Shown here piece after piece: positions 43,243 through 51,854 of a stretch of DNA of 64,000 bases. Numbering within the stretch: the first letter of the stretch is position 1; each line of letters opens with the position of its first letter. Made by a program: the position numbers and the translations under genes. The notes beneath the pieces were generated by a model, which made no database searches, was not told the DNA's origin, and worked only from the letters and a program-made list of their open reading frames with translations. The DNA comes from Thermohalobaculum sp963700775 (GTDB taxonomy: Bacteria; Pseudomonadota; Alphaproteobacteria; Rhodobacterales; Rhodobacteraceae), in contig CAVOYU010000014.1 of NCBI GenBank assembly GCA_963700775.1, forward strand, positions 62,001 to 126,000, read 5' to 3'.

Positions 43243-43739
43243 CACTGGGTCCCGGGAACGGTGAACTCGGCCTCGGCGGCGAAGGCTGCGCCGGAGGCAT
43301 CGGTGGCAGCCAGTGCGATCCGCCAGAGACCCGGACCGAGCGGGAGCGCGGCGGAGTAAGTGCCCGCAGATTCGGCGAGATCGAGCGTCATGTCCTCGCG
43401 GGTGCTGGCCGGACGGCCGACCGTGGCGCTGAGCGACAGCCCGGCCACCGGCACCCCGTCGCGGCCAGTCATCCGAACGGTCAGGATGCCGCCGGCATAG
43501 TCCGATGCCGCCGTCCAGCCGAGGGCGCGCTGGGCTTCGGTCTTGCGGTTCCATTCCTGGCTGGCGACATAGGAGTTCTGCACCACGAGACCCGGGAACG
43601 TACCGGTCGCGGCGAACAGCATGGCGAGGTTGGCGGCAATGACGATGCCGAAGCCCGCCACCATCATCATCAGCACCTTGCGACCCGTCACCTGACGGAT
43701 CGGCGCGGTTTTGCGGCTCGCCCGTCCCTGCTCGCTCAT
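43242..43739 (-). CDS. ccoH: cbb3 oxidase accessory protein CcoH/FixH
   Basis: A 165-residue membrane protein from ATG 43739. One N-terminal helix (about 23-45) is followed by NSYVASQEWNRKTEAQRALGW, the FixH signature, and a periplasmic beta domain. CcoH is needed for stable assembly of cbb3 oxidase. The gene is in the ccoGHIS order and its stop overlaps the ccoI start. Confidence 0.9.
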   Translation of the reverse strand: MSEQGRASRKTAPIRQVTGRKVLMMMVAGFGIVIAANLAMLFAATGTFPGLVVQNSYVASQEWNRKTEAQRALGWTAASDYAGGILTVRMTGRDGVPVAGLSLSATVGRPASTREDMTLDLAESAGTYSAALPLGPGLWRIALAATDASGAAFAAEAEFTVPGTQ

Positions 43740-43743
43740 CGCC

Positions 43744-45189
43744 TTACTCCTTACCCGCCGGGGCGTGGAACAAGGTCTCGTAGCGCGTCCGCTCATGGGT
43801 CACCAGATCCTCGAGCCAGATCTCGACCGAAGTCCGCTCCGGCATCTCGAACCAGGAGCGGGCAAGCAGGAACACGCGGAGCTTCCGGGCCTCGTCGGCA
43901 GCGATCTCGAAGTCGTTGACCTCGAGGCCCTGGATGTCGAGTCGCAGCTCGGGCTCCGATTTCGCAGAGAGTCGGAAGCGGTGCGGCTCTCCGTTCATGT
44001 TCTGGACCTTGATGTCATAGGCGTTGCGGATCGCGCCGTCCGAGAGCGTCACATAGAGCGGATTGCGGACGGGAGCGACCGAAAGGCCGATGCTGTCGCG
44101 CATGAACAGCGCCACGACCATACCGATGCCGATCAGGCACCAGAGGGTCGTGTAGAGCAGGGTGCGAGGCCGGATCACACGCCTCCAGGGCGCGACCGGG
44201 TGGCTGCCGGCGCGCTCGAGCCCCGCATCGACCAAGGTGCAATAGTCGATCAGCCCGCGCGGCTTGCCGATCTTGGCCATGATCTCGTCGCAGGCGTCGA
44301 TGCAGAGGGCGCAGGTGATGCAGCCGATCTGCTGGCCCTGGCGGATGTCGACGCCGGTCGGGCAAACCGCAACGCAGGCGTTGCAGTCAATGCAGTCGCC
44401 TAGCCTCTCGGCTCCCTCCTGCTTGCGATGCTTGCCGCGGGGCTCGCCGCGCCAGTCCTTGTAGGTGACGATCAGCGAATTCTCGTCGAGCATCGCGCCC
44501 TGGATGCGCGGCCAGGGACACATGTAGATGCAGACCTGCTCCCGCATGAATCCGCCGAGCACGAATGTGGTGGCGGTCAGGACGCCGATGGTGGCATAGG
44601 CGACGGAGGGCGCCTCGCCACGGACGAGGTCACCCAGGAGCGTCGGGGCGTCAGCGAAGTAGAACACCCAGGCGCCGCCGGTGGCGATCGCGATGGCGAG
44701 CCATGTCGACCATTTCGCCAGCCGGCGCATGATCTTCTCTGCATTCCAGCGCTGCTTCAGCAGCCGGAACTGGGCATTGCGGTCGCCGTCGATCCAGCGT
44801 TCGACATGCTGGTAGAGATCGACCCAGACGGTCTGCGGGCAGGCATAGCCGCACCAGACCCGACCGAGCGCCGAGGTGAACAGGAACAGGCCGAGCCCGG
44901 CCATGATCAGAAGCCCCGCGACGTAGTAGAATTCCTGCGGCCAGATCTCGATCCAGAAGAAGAAGAAGCGGCGGTCGGCAAGGTCGACGAGCACCGCCTG
45001 GTTGGGCAGGTGCGGGCCGCGATTCCAGCGGATCCATGGAGTGACGTAATAGACTGCCAGCGTGACCGCCATGATCCACCATTTGAGTCGGCGGAAGAAG
45101 CCCTTCACCGCTTTCGGGAAGACCGGCTCCCTCGCGGCGTAGAGCCCCGGCTCGGCGGTGTTCGCGTCCGGCATTGCTGGTCGCTCCAT
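43744..45189 (-). CDS. ccoG: cbb3 oxidase accessory protein CcoG/RdxA/FixG
   Basis: A 481-residue membrane protein with about five helices and two ferredoxin-like 4Fe-4S sites, CIDCNACVAVCPTGVD and CITCALCIDACD (about 260-300), plus the WCGYACPQTVW segment. CcoG is a cupric reductase involved in copper delivery to CcoN. The C-terminal domain is Ig-like. It is the first gene of ccoGHIS, 50 bases downstream of a perfect FNR/FixK box. Confidence 0.95.
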   Translation of the reverse strand: MERPAMPDANTAEPGLYAAREPVFPKAVKGFFRRLKWWIMAVTLAVYYVTPWIRWNRGPHLPNQAVLVDLADRRFFFFWIEIWPQEFYYVAGLLIMAGLGLFLFTSALGRVWCGYACPQTVWVDLYQHVERWIDGDRNAQFRLLKQRWNAEKIMRRLAKWSTWLAIAIATGGAWVFYFADAPTLLGDLVRGEAPSVAYATIGVLTATTFVLGGFMREQVCIYMCPWPRIQGAMLDENSLIVTYKDWRGEPRGKHRKQEGAERLGDCIDCNACVAVCPTGVDIRQGQQIGCITCALCIDACDEIMAKIGKPRGLIDYCTLVDAGLERAGSHPVAPWRRVIRPRTLLYTTLWCLIGIGMVVALFMRDSIGLSVAPVRNPLYVTLSDGAIRNAYDIKVQNMNGEPHRFRLSAKSEPELRLDIQGLEVNDFEIAADEARKLRVFLLARSWFEMPERTSVEIWLEDLVTHERTRYETLFHAPAGKE

Positions 45190-45238
45190 GATTGAGAATC
45201 AACGGAAGGATACAATGGATGCGTGCCGAGGCGGAGCC

Positions 45239-45252
45239 TTGATCCTGATCAA
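45239..45252. promoter_or_regulatory. FNR/FixK box upstream of ccoG
   Basis: TTGATCCTGATCAA, a perfect TTGAT-N4-ATCAA anaerobox, 50 bases before the ccoG start. It predicts activation under low oxygen. The divergent peptidoglycan-binding gene could also be affected. Confidence 0.85.
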
Positions 45253-45417
45253 ATAAGGCTGGCGCGCCACAATTTTCCCGTTATTGGGGTATTTTCTAAA
45301 ATTGGCGCAGTTAACAGTTCCTTTTTCATGGGTTTTATTGTTGTCGGCAACTAATTCGGATAAACTGCCCGGAGCGAGAAATTGCGGGGCAACCCGCGGG
45401 GTGAATGTGGGTCTGTC

Positions 45418-46545
45418 ATGAGTGGCGAAGTGAATTCGCAGCCACGCGCTGGCGTGCGAAAAATTGGCGGGACGGGGCGTGGCTCGGTCGCTGCCCTGAC
45501 AATTGCCGGCGGGCTGTCCGTTGCGCTGGTCTGGTCGCTGACAACGAACGATCCCTACTGGCGGCTGGTTCGGGCGGAGAGCGTCCCGGCTCCGGCCTAT
45601 GTGCCGCAGGTGGATCTGGGCCTTGCCCTCGCGGCCGCCGCCGTAGCCGAGATCGGCAATGCCGACCAGGGCGCCATCAGCCAGAAACCCGACCTGCCGG
45701 CCTATGCTCGTCAGCCGTCGGCGGGCGAACTCGCCGTGCAGGCTGACGCGACGCCGGTCAGGCTGCCACCGGCCGACCTCGCTGAGCAGCCACGCTTCGA
45801 TCCGGAACTGGACCCGGTTCCGGAGCTCACCCGGGAGCTTGCATCGTCGGTGATGTTTCCCGAGTCCGGTGACGCCGGGCCCCGCGCGGCGGCGATCTCG
45901 TCGCTGGCCGCGCCGCTCCCCCCGATCGGGGCGGTACTGCGCGACGAGGCGCCAAATCTTCAACCCGGACTGCTTCAGAGCCGGGATGAACTGGCAGGAT
46001 TCGATGCGCCCGCGGCACCGGCACAGCCGCATCTGAGTCCGACCGAGGAATCCGAGCTGGCCCTGGAACTGTCCGCCGCACAACGGATCAACGTCCAGCG
46101 GCGCCTGGCACTTGCGGGCTTCGATCCAAACGGGTTCGACGGCGTGTTCGGCGACCGCACCCGCGGCGCCATCGCCGATTTCCAGACCGCCTGGAGCTTC
46201 CCGGCCAGCGGCTATCTGGACACGTCGGTGATCGCCGAGCTCAACGAGCGTACCGAAAGCGCCTACCAGGCCCTCCGGCGTCAGGCGGCGGCGCAGCCGG
46301 CCGCGGCGCCGACAATCGCTCCGGTCGAGTCGCAGGTTGCGACGGCCGATGCCGCCGGCGAGTGCGCCCGGTACTCGGACGGACGGATCGTCGAGCGCCA
46401 GAGCCTGGCCTGCGACATCGCCGGCCTGTCGGAGAAATTTGCGGTCTCGCTTGGCCGCAACCGGCTGGCGCAGGAGGACGCGGCGCTGACGAACGCGCCC
46501 GCCCCGGCGATCGCACCACGTTCCTATCGCGGCGTCGATCGTTAA
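45418..46545 (+). CDS. Membrane-anchored peptidoglycan-binding (PG_binding_1) protein
   Basis: A 375-residue protein. One membrane segment near 25-47 (LTIAGGLSVALVW), a long Pro/Ala-rich low-complexity region (60-215), then a peptidoglycan-binding helical bundle, INVQRRLALAGFDPNGFDGVFGDRTRGAIADFQ (first half near 223-241, second at 242-255). The C-terminus has a CARYSDGRIVE stretch. It probably tethers the cell envelope. The ATG at 45418 is used; an in-frame start at 45382 is possible. Divergent from ccoG. Confidence 0.78.
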   Translation: MSGEVNSQPRAGVRKIGGTGRGSVAALTIAGGLSVALVWSLTTNDPYWRLVRAESVPAPAYVPQVDLGLALAAAAVAEIGNADQGAISQKPDLPAYARQPSAGELAVQADATPVRLPPADLAEQPRFDPELDPVPELTRELASSVMFPESGDAGPRAAAISSLAAPLPPIGAVLRDEAPNLQPGLLQSRDELAGFDAPAAPAQPHLSPTEESELALELSAAQRINVQRRLALAGFDPNGFDGVFGDRTRGAIADFQTAWSFPASGYLDTSVIAELNERTESAYQALRRQAAAQPAAAPTIAPVESQVATADAAGECARYSDGRIVERQSLACDIAGLSEKFAVSLGRNRLAQEDAALTNAPAPAIAPRSYRGVDR

Positions 46546-46549
46546 GCGG

Positions 46550-47179
46550 TCACGCGGTGCGGCGCGCCAGTGCCGTCAGCACGCCAGCTCCGATCAGGAA
46601 GCCGCCGCCGAGTCGGTTGACGGCCCGCAGCGCCTGCGGTCGTTCGAACCGCTGGCGCATCTCGCCCGCCAGCAGTGCCCAGAGCGCAGTGTTGACGGCG
46701 GCAAGACCCACGAAGGTGGCGGTCATCGCGGCGAACTGCGGCAGCACCGGTGCGCCGGCGACCACGAACTGCGGCACGAAGGCGATGAAGAACACGATGC
46801 TTTTCGGGTTGAGCGCGGTCACCACATAGGCCCGCCAGAACATCTTCCGCCAGTCGCGGGGTCCGCGCCGGCCCGGCTCGACCGCCAGCCGCTCGGGAGC
46901 CGCGCGCCAGAGGCCAAGGCCGAGCCAGATCAGGTAGGCGGCGCCAAAGAGCTTTAGCGCCGTGAAAAGGGTCGCCGACGCGGCCAGAACCGCACCCGCT
47001 CCGGCGAGTGACACGGTCATGGCGGTGAGATCGCCGAGGGCGACACCGGGTACGGTCGCCCAGGCGGTCTCGCGGCCGCGTCCGAGGGCGTAGGACACGA
47101 CCAGCATTACGGTCGGCCCCGGAATGGCGAGCAGCACGGCGCTGGCCAGAGCGAAGGCGATCCAGATTTCGAGCGACAT
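46550..47179 (-). CDS. LysE-family amino acid exporter
   Basis: A 209-residue six-helix membrane protein from ATG 47179 (GGAGAGAG site upstream). LysE/RhtB marks are LLAIPGPTVMLVVSYALGRG, PGVALGDLTAMTVS and ALNPKSIVFFIAFVPQFV. It exports an amino acid or related small molecule; the substrate is not predictable. It converges on the peptidoglycan-binding gene with only 4 bases between. Confidence 0.9.
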   Translation of the reverse strand: MSLEIWIAFALASAVLLAIPGPTVMLVVSYALGRGRETAWATVPGVALGDLTAMTVSLAGAGAVLAASATLFTALKLFGAAYLIWLGLGLWRAAPERLAVEPGRRGPRDWRKMFWRAYVVTALNPKSIVFFIAFVPQFVVAGAPVLPQFAAMTATFVGLAAVNTALWALLAGEMRQRFERPQALRAVNRLGGGFLIGAGVLTALARRTA

Positions 47180-47244
47180 CGGCGGAACTCTCTCCTGCGG
47201 ACCGGAAGCTAGACAAAGTCGCGCCCGAGTGGCAAGCGGGTCAA

Positions 47245-48063
47245 TCAGTGCCGGATCGCGATCGCCACATGGGCCGGCGCCGCGAAGCCGACAGCGCCAT
47301 CGGCTGCAGCGAGATGGGCGAGGTCGCTCCGGGCCGCCTCCAGCAAGGCCTCGAAGCCCAAATCGTCGATCATCCCCGCGAGGGTCCAGCCCCTGACATC
47401 GGTCGTCACCCAGTCCTCGATTGAGGCGAAACGGGCAGTCCCCGCGACGGTCTCGATCCTGGTGCGCGAGATGCCCGCCGCGGCGAAACACTCTGTCAGT
47501 TCAGCGCGGTTGCCAAGGACGAAGGGCGCGCGCAGCGCGTTGGCTGTCCGTGCGCCGAACAGCCGATCGATCAGTGCGATCATCGCGGCGTAGCCGGGCG
47601 AGTTCTCGGCCGCGTCCCAGACTGCGGCGGCGAGGCGGCCGCCGGGCTTCAGTACCCGCCACATCTCGGCCAGCGCCGCGGCGCGGTCGTCGAAGAACAT
47701 CAGGCCGAATTGGCAGAGAACCGCGTCGAACGCACCATCGGCGAAGGGCAGTGCCTCGGCGCGGCCGGTCTGCCAGTCAATCGCTGGCGCCACCCGCCGC
47801 GCAACAGAGAGCATGCCATCATTGCGGTCGAGGCCTGTCACCCGGCCGCCCAGGACCGCCGCAGCGCGAGCCGCCGCGCCGGTGCCGCAAGCGACGTCGA
47901 GCACTGCATCGCCGGGCCCAACTCCCGCGGCCTCGGCAAGCCGTGGTCCCCATTGGCCGAACAGGGCCGGGACGAAGAACTCTTCGTAGACATCGGCGGC
48001 GCTGCGGCTGATCTGGCCCGCGGCGGCGTCGGTATCGTTGTATCTGATGATTTCGTCGGTCAT
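47245..48063 (-). CDS. Class I SAM-dependent methyltransferase
   Basis: A 272-residue protein with motif I AVLDVACGTGAAARAAAVLG (about 52-71), GLDRNDGMLSVARR and FDAVLCQFGLMFFDDRAAAL. It belongs to the Methyltransf_11/25 group of unknown substrate. GGAGG lies 7 bases before the ATG. Divergent from the HxlR regulator, with a 117-base gap, so regulation by it is plausible. Confidence 0.87.
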   Translation of the reverse strand: MTDEIIRYNDTDAAAGQISRSAADVYEEFFVPALFGQWGPRLAEAAGVGPGDAVLDVACGTGAAARAAAVLGGRVTGLDRNDGMLSVARRVAPAIDWQTGRAEALPFADGAFDAVLCQFGLMFFDDRAAALAEMWRVLKPGGRLAAAVWDAAENSPGYAAMIALIDRLFGARTANALRAPFVLGNRAELTECFAAAGISRTRIETVAGTARFASIEDWVTTDVRGWTLAGMIDDLGFEALLEAARSDLAHLAAADGAVGFAAPAHVAIAIRH

Positions 48064-48180
48064 GGCAACCTCCTTCCCAGAGTCTCACCGGGGATACCGG
48101 CAGCGGGGCGGCCGGTTTAGTCCAGAATCTGTAGTTTGAAGCCGGGCCGGGCACGGCTATCATCGGGGCAGGAGGATTGC

Positions 48181-49131
48181 ATGAAATCCTACGGCCAGTT
48201 CTGCCCCGTCGCGAAGGCGGCCGAATTGTTCTGCGAGCGCTGGACAGCGCTGATCATCCGCGATCTCGCAACCGGCGCGAGCCGCTTCTCGGAGCTCCAG
48301 CGCGGCGTGCCGCTGATGTCGCCGACGTTGTTGTCGCGGCGGTTGAAGCAACTTGAGGCGGAAGGCATCGTCGATCGGAGCGGCGGGCCCGGCTATCGGC
48401 TGACCGAGGCGGGGCGCGAATTCGTGCCGCTGGTCGAGGCCCTCGGGGTCTGGGGGCAGCGCTGGGCGCGGCGTACGCTGGCCGAGCACGAGGTCGACCT
48501 CGGGCTGCTGATCTGGAGTCTGGAGCGCTCGGTGAAGGCCGATGCCTTCGATGCGGGGCGCGTTGTCGTCCGGCTTGAGTTCACCGACCAGCCGCCTCAC
48601 AAGGCGCTGTGGTGGTTCGTGAACCAGCATGGCGGCTGCGAGCTCTGCCTCGAGGATCCCGGTTACGAAATCGATCTCTACCTTTCGTGCACCCTGCCGG
48701 ACATGATCCGGATCGTGCGCGGCGATCTGCGTCTCGCAACCGCGCTGGAGGACGGGCGCCTCGAGGCTCATGGCGACGGCCAGACGCGGCGGCGGCTGAG
48801 ACGCTGGCTGAATCTGAAGTCCTCTGGCGGCGATCCCCCCGCAGCGAACGGGGTAACGTACCGCGCCAGCCGTCTTGCGGAATCCTTCGCAGTGCGTATC
48901 TACGGTGCGCGGCAGCGAGGGAAGCGGCATGAAATCTTGGTTCGCGACGGGATTCCTGTCGGCACTCTTGATTCTGCTTCCGCTTCGGACGCTGGCCGAA
49001 GGCGCGGGCAGCGCGCCGCACGCTGTGTCCGAAGGCGGCACGTTCGGGATCATCTACGAGAACGACGTTTTCGCCGGCGACGACCGGAACTATACCAATG
49101 GTGCGCGCATCGACTACCTCACACCGCGTAA
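48181..49131 (+). CDS. HxlR-family regulator with C-terminal SCP2-like region; 3' end overlaps the next gene
   Basis: The first 100 residues are an HxlR winged helix (CPVAKAAELFCERWTALIIR, MSPTLLSRRLKQLEAEGIVD). Residues 120-220 form a SCP2-like tail ending RRRLRRWLNLKS. HxlR proteins with this tail usually end near here, but the frame stays open to 49131, 203 bases into lpxR in another frame; that tail is arginine-rich and not protein-like. A missed stop from an indel near 48830-48870 is likely. Start ATG 48181 has AGGAGG upstream. Divergent from the methyltransferase. Confidence 0.75.
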   Translation: MKSYGQFCPVAKAAELFCERWTALIIRDLATGASRFSELQRGVPLMSPTLLSRRLKQLEAEGIVDRSGGPGYRLTEAGREFVPLVEALGVWGQRWARRTLAEHEVDLGLLIWSLERSVKADAFDAGRVVVRLEFTDQPPHKALWWFVNQHGGCELCLEDPGYEIDLYLSCTLPDMIRIVRGDLRLATALEDGRLEAHGDGQTRRRLRRWLNLKSSGGDPPAANGVTYRASRLAESFAVRIYGARQRGKRHEILVRDGIPVGTLDSASASDAGRRRGQRAARCVRRRHVRDHLRERRFRRRRPELYQWCAHRLPHTA

Positions 49132-49948
49132 CGACCTTCCGCTCTGGGCGCGGATTGCCCGGCGCAACCTCGGCTGGCTCACCGATGCGGAGGATTGGTA
49201 TGCCGCCTACGCGCTGGGCCAGAACATCTACACACCGTCGGACATATCGCGGGATCCTCCGGACGCGGATGACCGCCCCTATTCGGGGTTTCTCTATGGT
49301 TCACTCGGCGTCGTTGCCGACCGAGGCGATCGGCTGGATACGATCGCGCTCGATTTCGGCGTGGTCGGGCCGGCGGCGCAGGCGGAATGGGTGCAGCGCA
49401 CCGTGCATCAGGCGATCGGATCACCAGACCCGAAGGGCTGGGACGACCAACTCGACAACGAGCCCGGCTTTCGTCTGCTCTACGAACGAAAGTACAGGTT
49501 CCTCTATGATTTCGGCTTCGAGCTCCTGGATCTTGATGTGGATGCGGCGCCGAATTTCAGCGTGGCCCTCGGCAACGTGGATACCTCGGCCAGCGCCGGG
49601 CTGACGCTGCGGATCGGTGACAATCTCGACGACAACTACGGTCCGCCCCGGGTACGGCCGGCTGTCGCGGGACCGGGTTTCTTCGAGGAAACCAACGGGC
49701 TTGGCTGGTATCTCTTCGTTGGCGCCGAGGGACGGCTGGTCGGCCGCAACATCTTCATCCAGGGCAATACGTTCGAGGACGGTCCCGGTGTCGAAGCGCT
49801 TCCGCTGGTCGCCGATATTCAGGCGGGGATCGCCCTGCAGTTCGGTGGCGCCGAACTGACCTACACGCATGTGCTGCGCAGCCCCGAGTTTGAAGGTCAG
49901 GGGTCGTTCTCCGAGTTCGGATCGGTGAACCTTCGGATCAAATTCTGA
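48929..49948 (+). CDS. LpxR-family lipid A 3'-O-deacylase
   Basis: A 339-residue outer membrane protein. A signal peptide (KSWFATGFLSALLILLPLRT) is followed by the LpxR pattern FGIIYENDVFAGDDRNYTNG and DRPYSGFLYGSLGV. The Asp/Asn residues of the active site in NDVFAGDDRNYTNG are visible. The family removes the 3'-acyloxyacyl chain of lipid A. The protein ends FGSVNLRIKF, an outer-membrane beta signal. The ATG at 48929 has AGGGAAG upstream. Confidence 0.85.
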   Translation: MKSWFATGFLSALLILLPLRTLAEGAGSAPHAVSEGGTFGIIYENDVFAGDDRNYTNGARIDYLTPRNDLPLWARIARRNLGWLTDAEDWYAAYALGQNIYTPSDISRDPPDADDRPYSGFLYGSLGVVADRGDRLDTIALDFGVVGPAAQAEWVQRTVHQAIGSPDPKGWDDQLDNEPGFRLLYERKYRFLYDFGFELLDLDVDAAPNFSVALGNVDTSASAGLTLRIGDNLDDNYGPPRVRPAVAGPGFFEETNGLGWYLFVGAEGRLVGRNIFIQGNTFEDGPGVEALPLVADIQAGIALQFGGAELTYTHVLRSPEFEGQGSFSEFGSVNLRIKF

Positions 49949-49991
49949 CTAGGTTGCCGAAGCCGGAGCACCGGAGCCAGAACGAACGGGA

Positions 49992-50013
49992 CCCCGGCAC
50001 CTTCGTGCCGGGG
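49992..50013. terminator. Terminator-like hairpin between lpxR and ccoP
   Basis: CCCCGGCAC (49992-50000), loop CTTC, GTGCCGGGG (50005-50013), with three more GC pairs outside. It serves the convergent lpxR and cco transcripts; there is no strong T-run. Confidence 0.55.
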
Positions 50014-50054
50014 CCCTGAACGCGAATGCCTTCGATGGCGGCAGCGGTGGTCGC

Positions 50055-50924
50055 TCACTGACCGCCGCCGAGGTCGTGGATGTAGAGTGCGACCTGCTTG
50101 ATCTGCGCCTCGCTGAGCCGATGCGCCCAGGCGGGCATGACGCCGCGGCGCGAGTTGCCGACCGTCGCGAGCACCGTGTCGCGATCTCCGCCATAGAGCC
50201 AGATGGAGTCGGCGAGGTTCGGTGCACCGAGTTCCTGGATCCCCTTTCCGTCATCGCCGTGGCAGGCCGCGCAGTTCTCCTCGAACAGAACGCGCCCGTC
50301 CTCGTTCGGCGCCCCCGCCCCGGAGAGCGAAAGCACATGGTCGGTGACGGCGCCGATCTCGTCGGCGGTCAGGATCCCGTCAGCGCCGAAGGCGGGCATA
50401 TCCGAGAGCCGGGTGTCGTCATCTCCGGCGAAGCGGATGCCATGGGCAATGGTGACGCGGATATCCTCGGGCGTGCCGCCCCAGAGCCAGTCGTCGTCCT
50501 GCAGGTTCGGGTAGCCCTTGGCCCCGGTGGCGCCCGAACCGTGGCACTGCGAGCAGTAGGTTCGGTAGATCGCGGCGCCGCCGGCGCGGGCGAACTGGGC
50601 CAGCTCCTGGTCCTGCGCCAGCGCGTCCATCTCCGCGGTGGCGATCCGGTCGGTGAAGGACCTCTGCGCCTCCACATGCTCGGCCATCGCCGTGTGCAGC
50701 GCGGCCCGGCTGGAATATCCCAGGATGCCGGGCGTGGCGGCGGTCAGCAGCGGCCAGGCCGGATAAAGGATGACATAGACAATGCCCCAGACGATGGTGC
50801 CGTAGAAGGTCCACAGCCACCAGCGCGGCAGGGGCGTGTCGAGCTCCTTGATGCCGTCCCACTCGTGGCCGGTCGTCTCGGTGCCGGTGAAATCGTCGCG
50901 TTCCGTTGTGTCATGCTTGGCCAT
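50055..50924 (-). CDS. ccoP: cbb3 cytochrome oxidase subunit III (di-haem cytochrome c)
   Basis: A 289-residue subunit. The N-terminal DGIKELDTPLPRWWLWTFYG segment and one membrane helix (about 35-55) precede two c-type haem motifs, CSQCHG (about 123) and CAACHG (about 212). It passes electrons from the bc1 complex or soluble cytochrome c to CcoO. The last gene of ccoNOQP, full length, three bases after ccoQ. Confidence 0.96.
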   Translation of the reverse strand: MAKHDTTERDDFTGTETTGHEWDGIKELDTPLPRWWLWTFYGTIVWGIVYVILYPAWPLLTAATPGILGYSSRAALHTAMAEHVEAQRSFTDRIATAEMDALAQDQELAQFARAGGAAIYRTYCSQCHGSGATGAKGYPNLQDDDWLWGGTPEDIRVTIAHGIRFAGDDDTRLSDMPAFGADGILTADEIGAVTDHVLSLSGAGAPNEDGRVLFEENCAACHGDDGKGIQELGAPNLADSIWLYGGDRDTVLATVGNSRRGVMPAWAHRLSEAQIKQVALYIHDLGGGQ

Positions 50925-50927
50925 GGA

Positions 50928-51095
50928 TCACTCTCCCGGCGTTTCTTCGTTGCGGAACGGAATGTTGGCGCTGTCCTCATGGGTCTGCCTTGCGCCCGGG
51001 CGGAACACCCAGGCGATCGCGCCGATGAAAAACAGCACCATCGCCAGCAGAACCCAGCTGTCGGCAAGCTGGCGGAGGAAGCTGTAGCTATCCAT
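50928..51095 (-). CDS. ccoQ: cbb3 oxidase small subunit CcoQ
   Basis: A 55-residue protein with one membrane helix (WVLLAMVLFFIGAIAWVF, about 14-31) and a short polar tail. It stabilises the complex in related bacteria. Position between ccoO and ccoP and the RPGARQ tail identify it. GGAGGGGG lies upstream of the ATG. Confidence 0.9.
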   Translation of the reverse strand: MDSYSFLRQLADSWVLLAMVLFFIGAIAWVFRPGARQTHEDSANIPFRNEETPGE

Positions 51096-51110
51096 CGTTT
51101 CCCCCTCCGA

Positions 51111-51842
51111 TCAGCGTGCGTTCGCGACGGCGTCGTAGGTCGAGAAATCGACCAGCGTGCCGAGCATTTGCAGATAGGCGATCAGGGCATCCAGCTCGGT
51201 GATCTCCGGCTGGCCATCGAAGTTGCGGACCTGAGCCTTGGGATAACGGGCCAGCAAGGCGTCGACGCCTTCGCTGTCCGGGTCTACCTGCGCATGGATG
51301 TCCGCCTGGGCCGCCGCGATCATCTCGTCGGTGTAGGGCACGCCGACAATCCGGTTGGTCTTGAGGTGATCGGCGATATAGCGGTAGTCGAGCCGGGTCT
51401 CCTCGAGCCACGGATAGCGCGGCATCACCGACTCGGGCACCAGTTCCTGCGGGTTGCGGAAGTGATCCACATGCCACTCGTCCGAGTAGCGGCCGCCGAC
51501 GCGCGCGATGTCCGGGCCGGTGCGCTTCGAACCCCACTGGAACGGATGGTCGTACATCGACTCGGCCGCCAGGCTGTAGTGACCGTAGCGCTCGACCTCG
51601 TCGCGCATCGGGCGGATCATCTGGCTGTGGCAGACATAGCAGCCCTCTCGGACGTATATCTGTCGGCCGGCCAGCTCTAGCGGCGTGTAGGGCCGCATCC
51701 CTTCCACCTTCTCGATCGTGTTCTGCAGGTAGAACAGGGGGGCGATCTCGACGATGCCACCCACCGTGACCACCAGGAGCGAGCAGATCAGCAGAAGCGT
51801 GACGTTCCGCTCGAGGATCGCGTGCTTGGTCTTGAGGCTCAT
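51111..51842 (-). CDS. ccoO: cbb3 cytochrome oxidase subunit II (mono-haem cytochrome c)
   Basis: A 243-residue membrane-anchored cytochrome c with an N-terminal helix (about 12-33) and haem motif CYVCHSQMIRP (about 70-80). The GPDIARVGGRYSDEWHVDHF stretch is typical of CcoO. It links CcoP to the catalytic subunit. Twelve bases after ccoN. Confidence 0.97.
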   Translation of the reverse strand: MSLKTKHAILERNVTLLLICSLLVVTVGGIVEIAPLFYLQNTIEKVEGMRPYTPLELAGRQIYVREGCYVCHSQMIRPMRDEVERYGHYSLAAESMYDHPFQWGSKRTGPDIARVGGRYSDEWHVDHFRNPQELVPESVMPRYPWLEETRLDYRYIADHLKTNRIVGVPYTDEMIAAAQADIHAQVDPDSEGVDALLARYPKAQVRNFDGQPEITELDALIAYLQMLGTLVDFSTYDAVANAR

Positions 51843-51854
51843 GGTCCGCCCTCC

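Noticed and set aside
45191..45201. TTGAGAATCAA near the ccoG start as a second FNR box
   Set aside because: The spacing is too short for the TTGAT-N4-ATCAA consensus; the perfect box at 45239 explains regulation.
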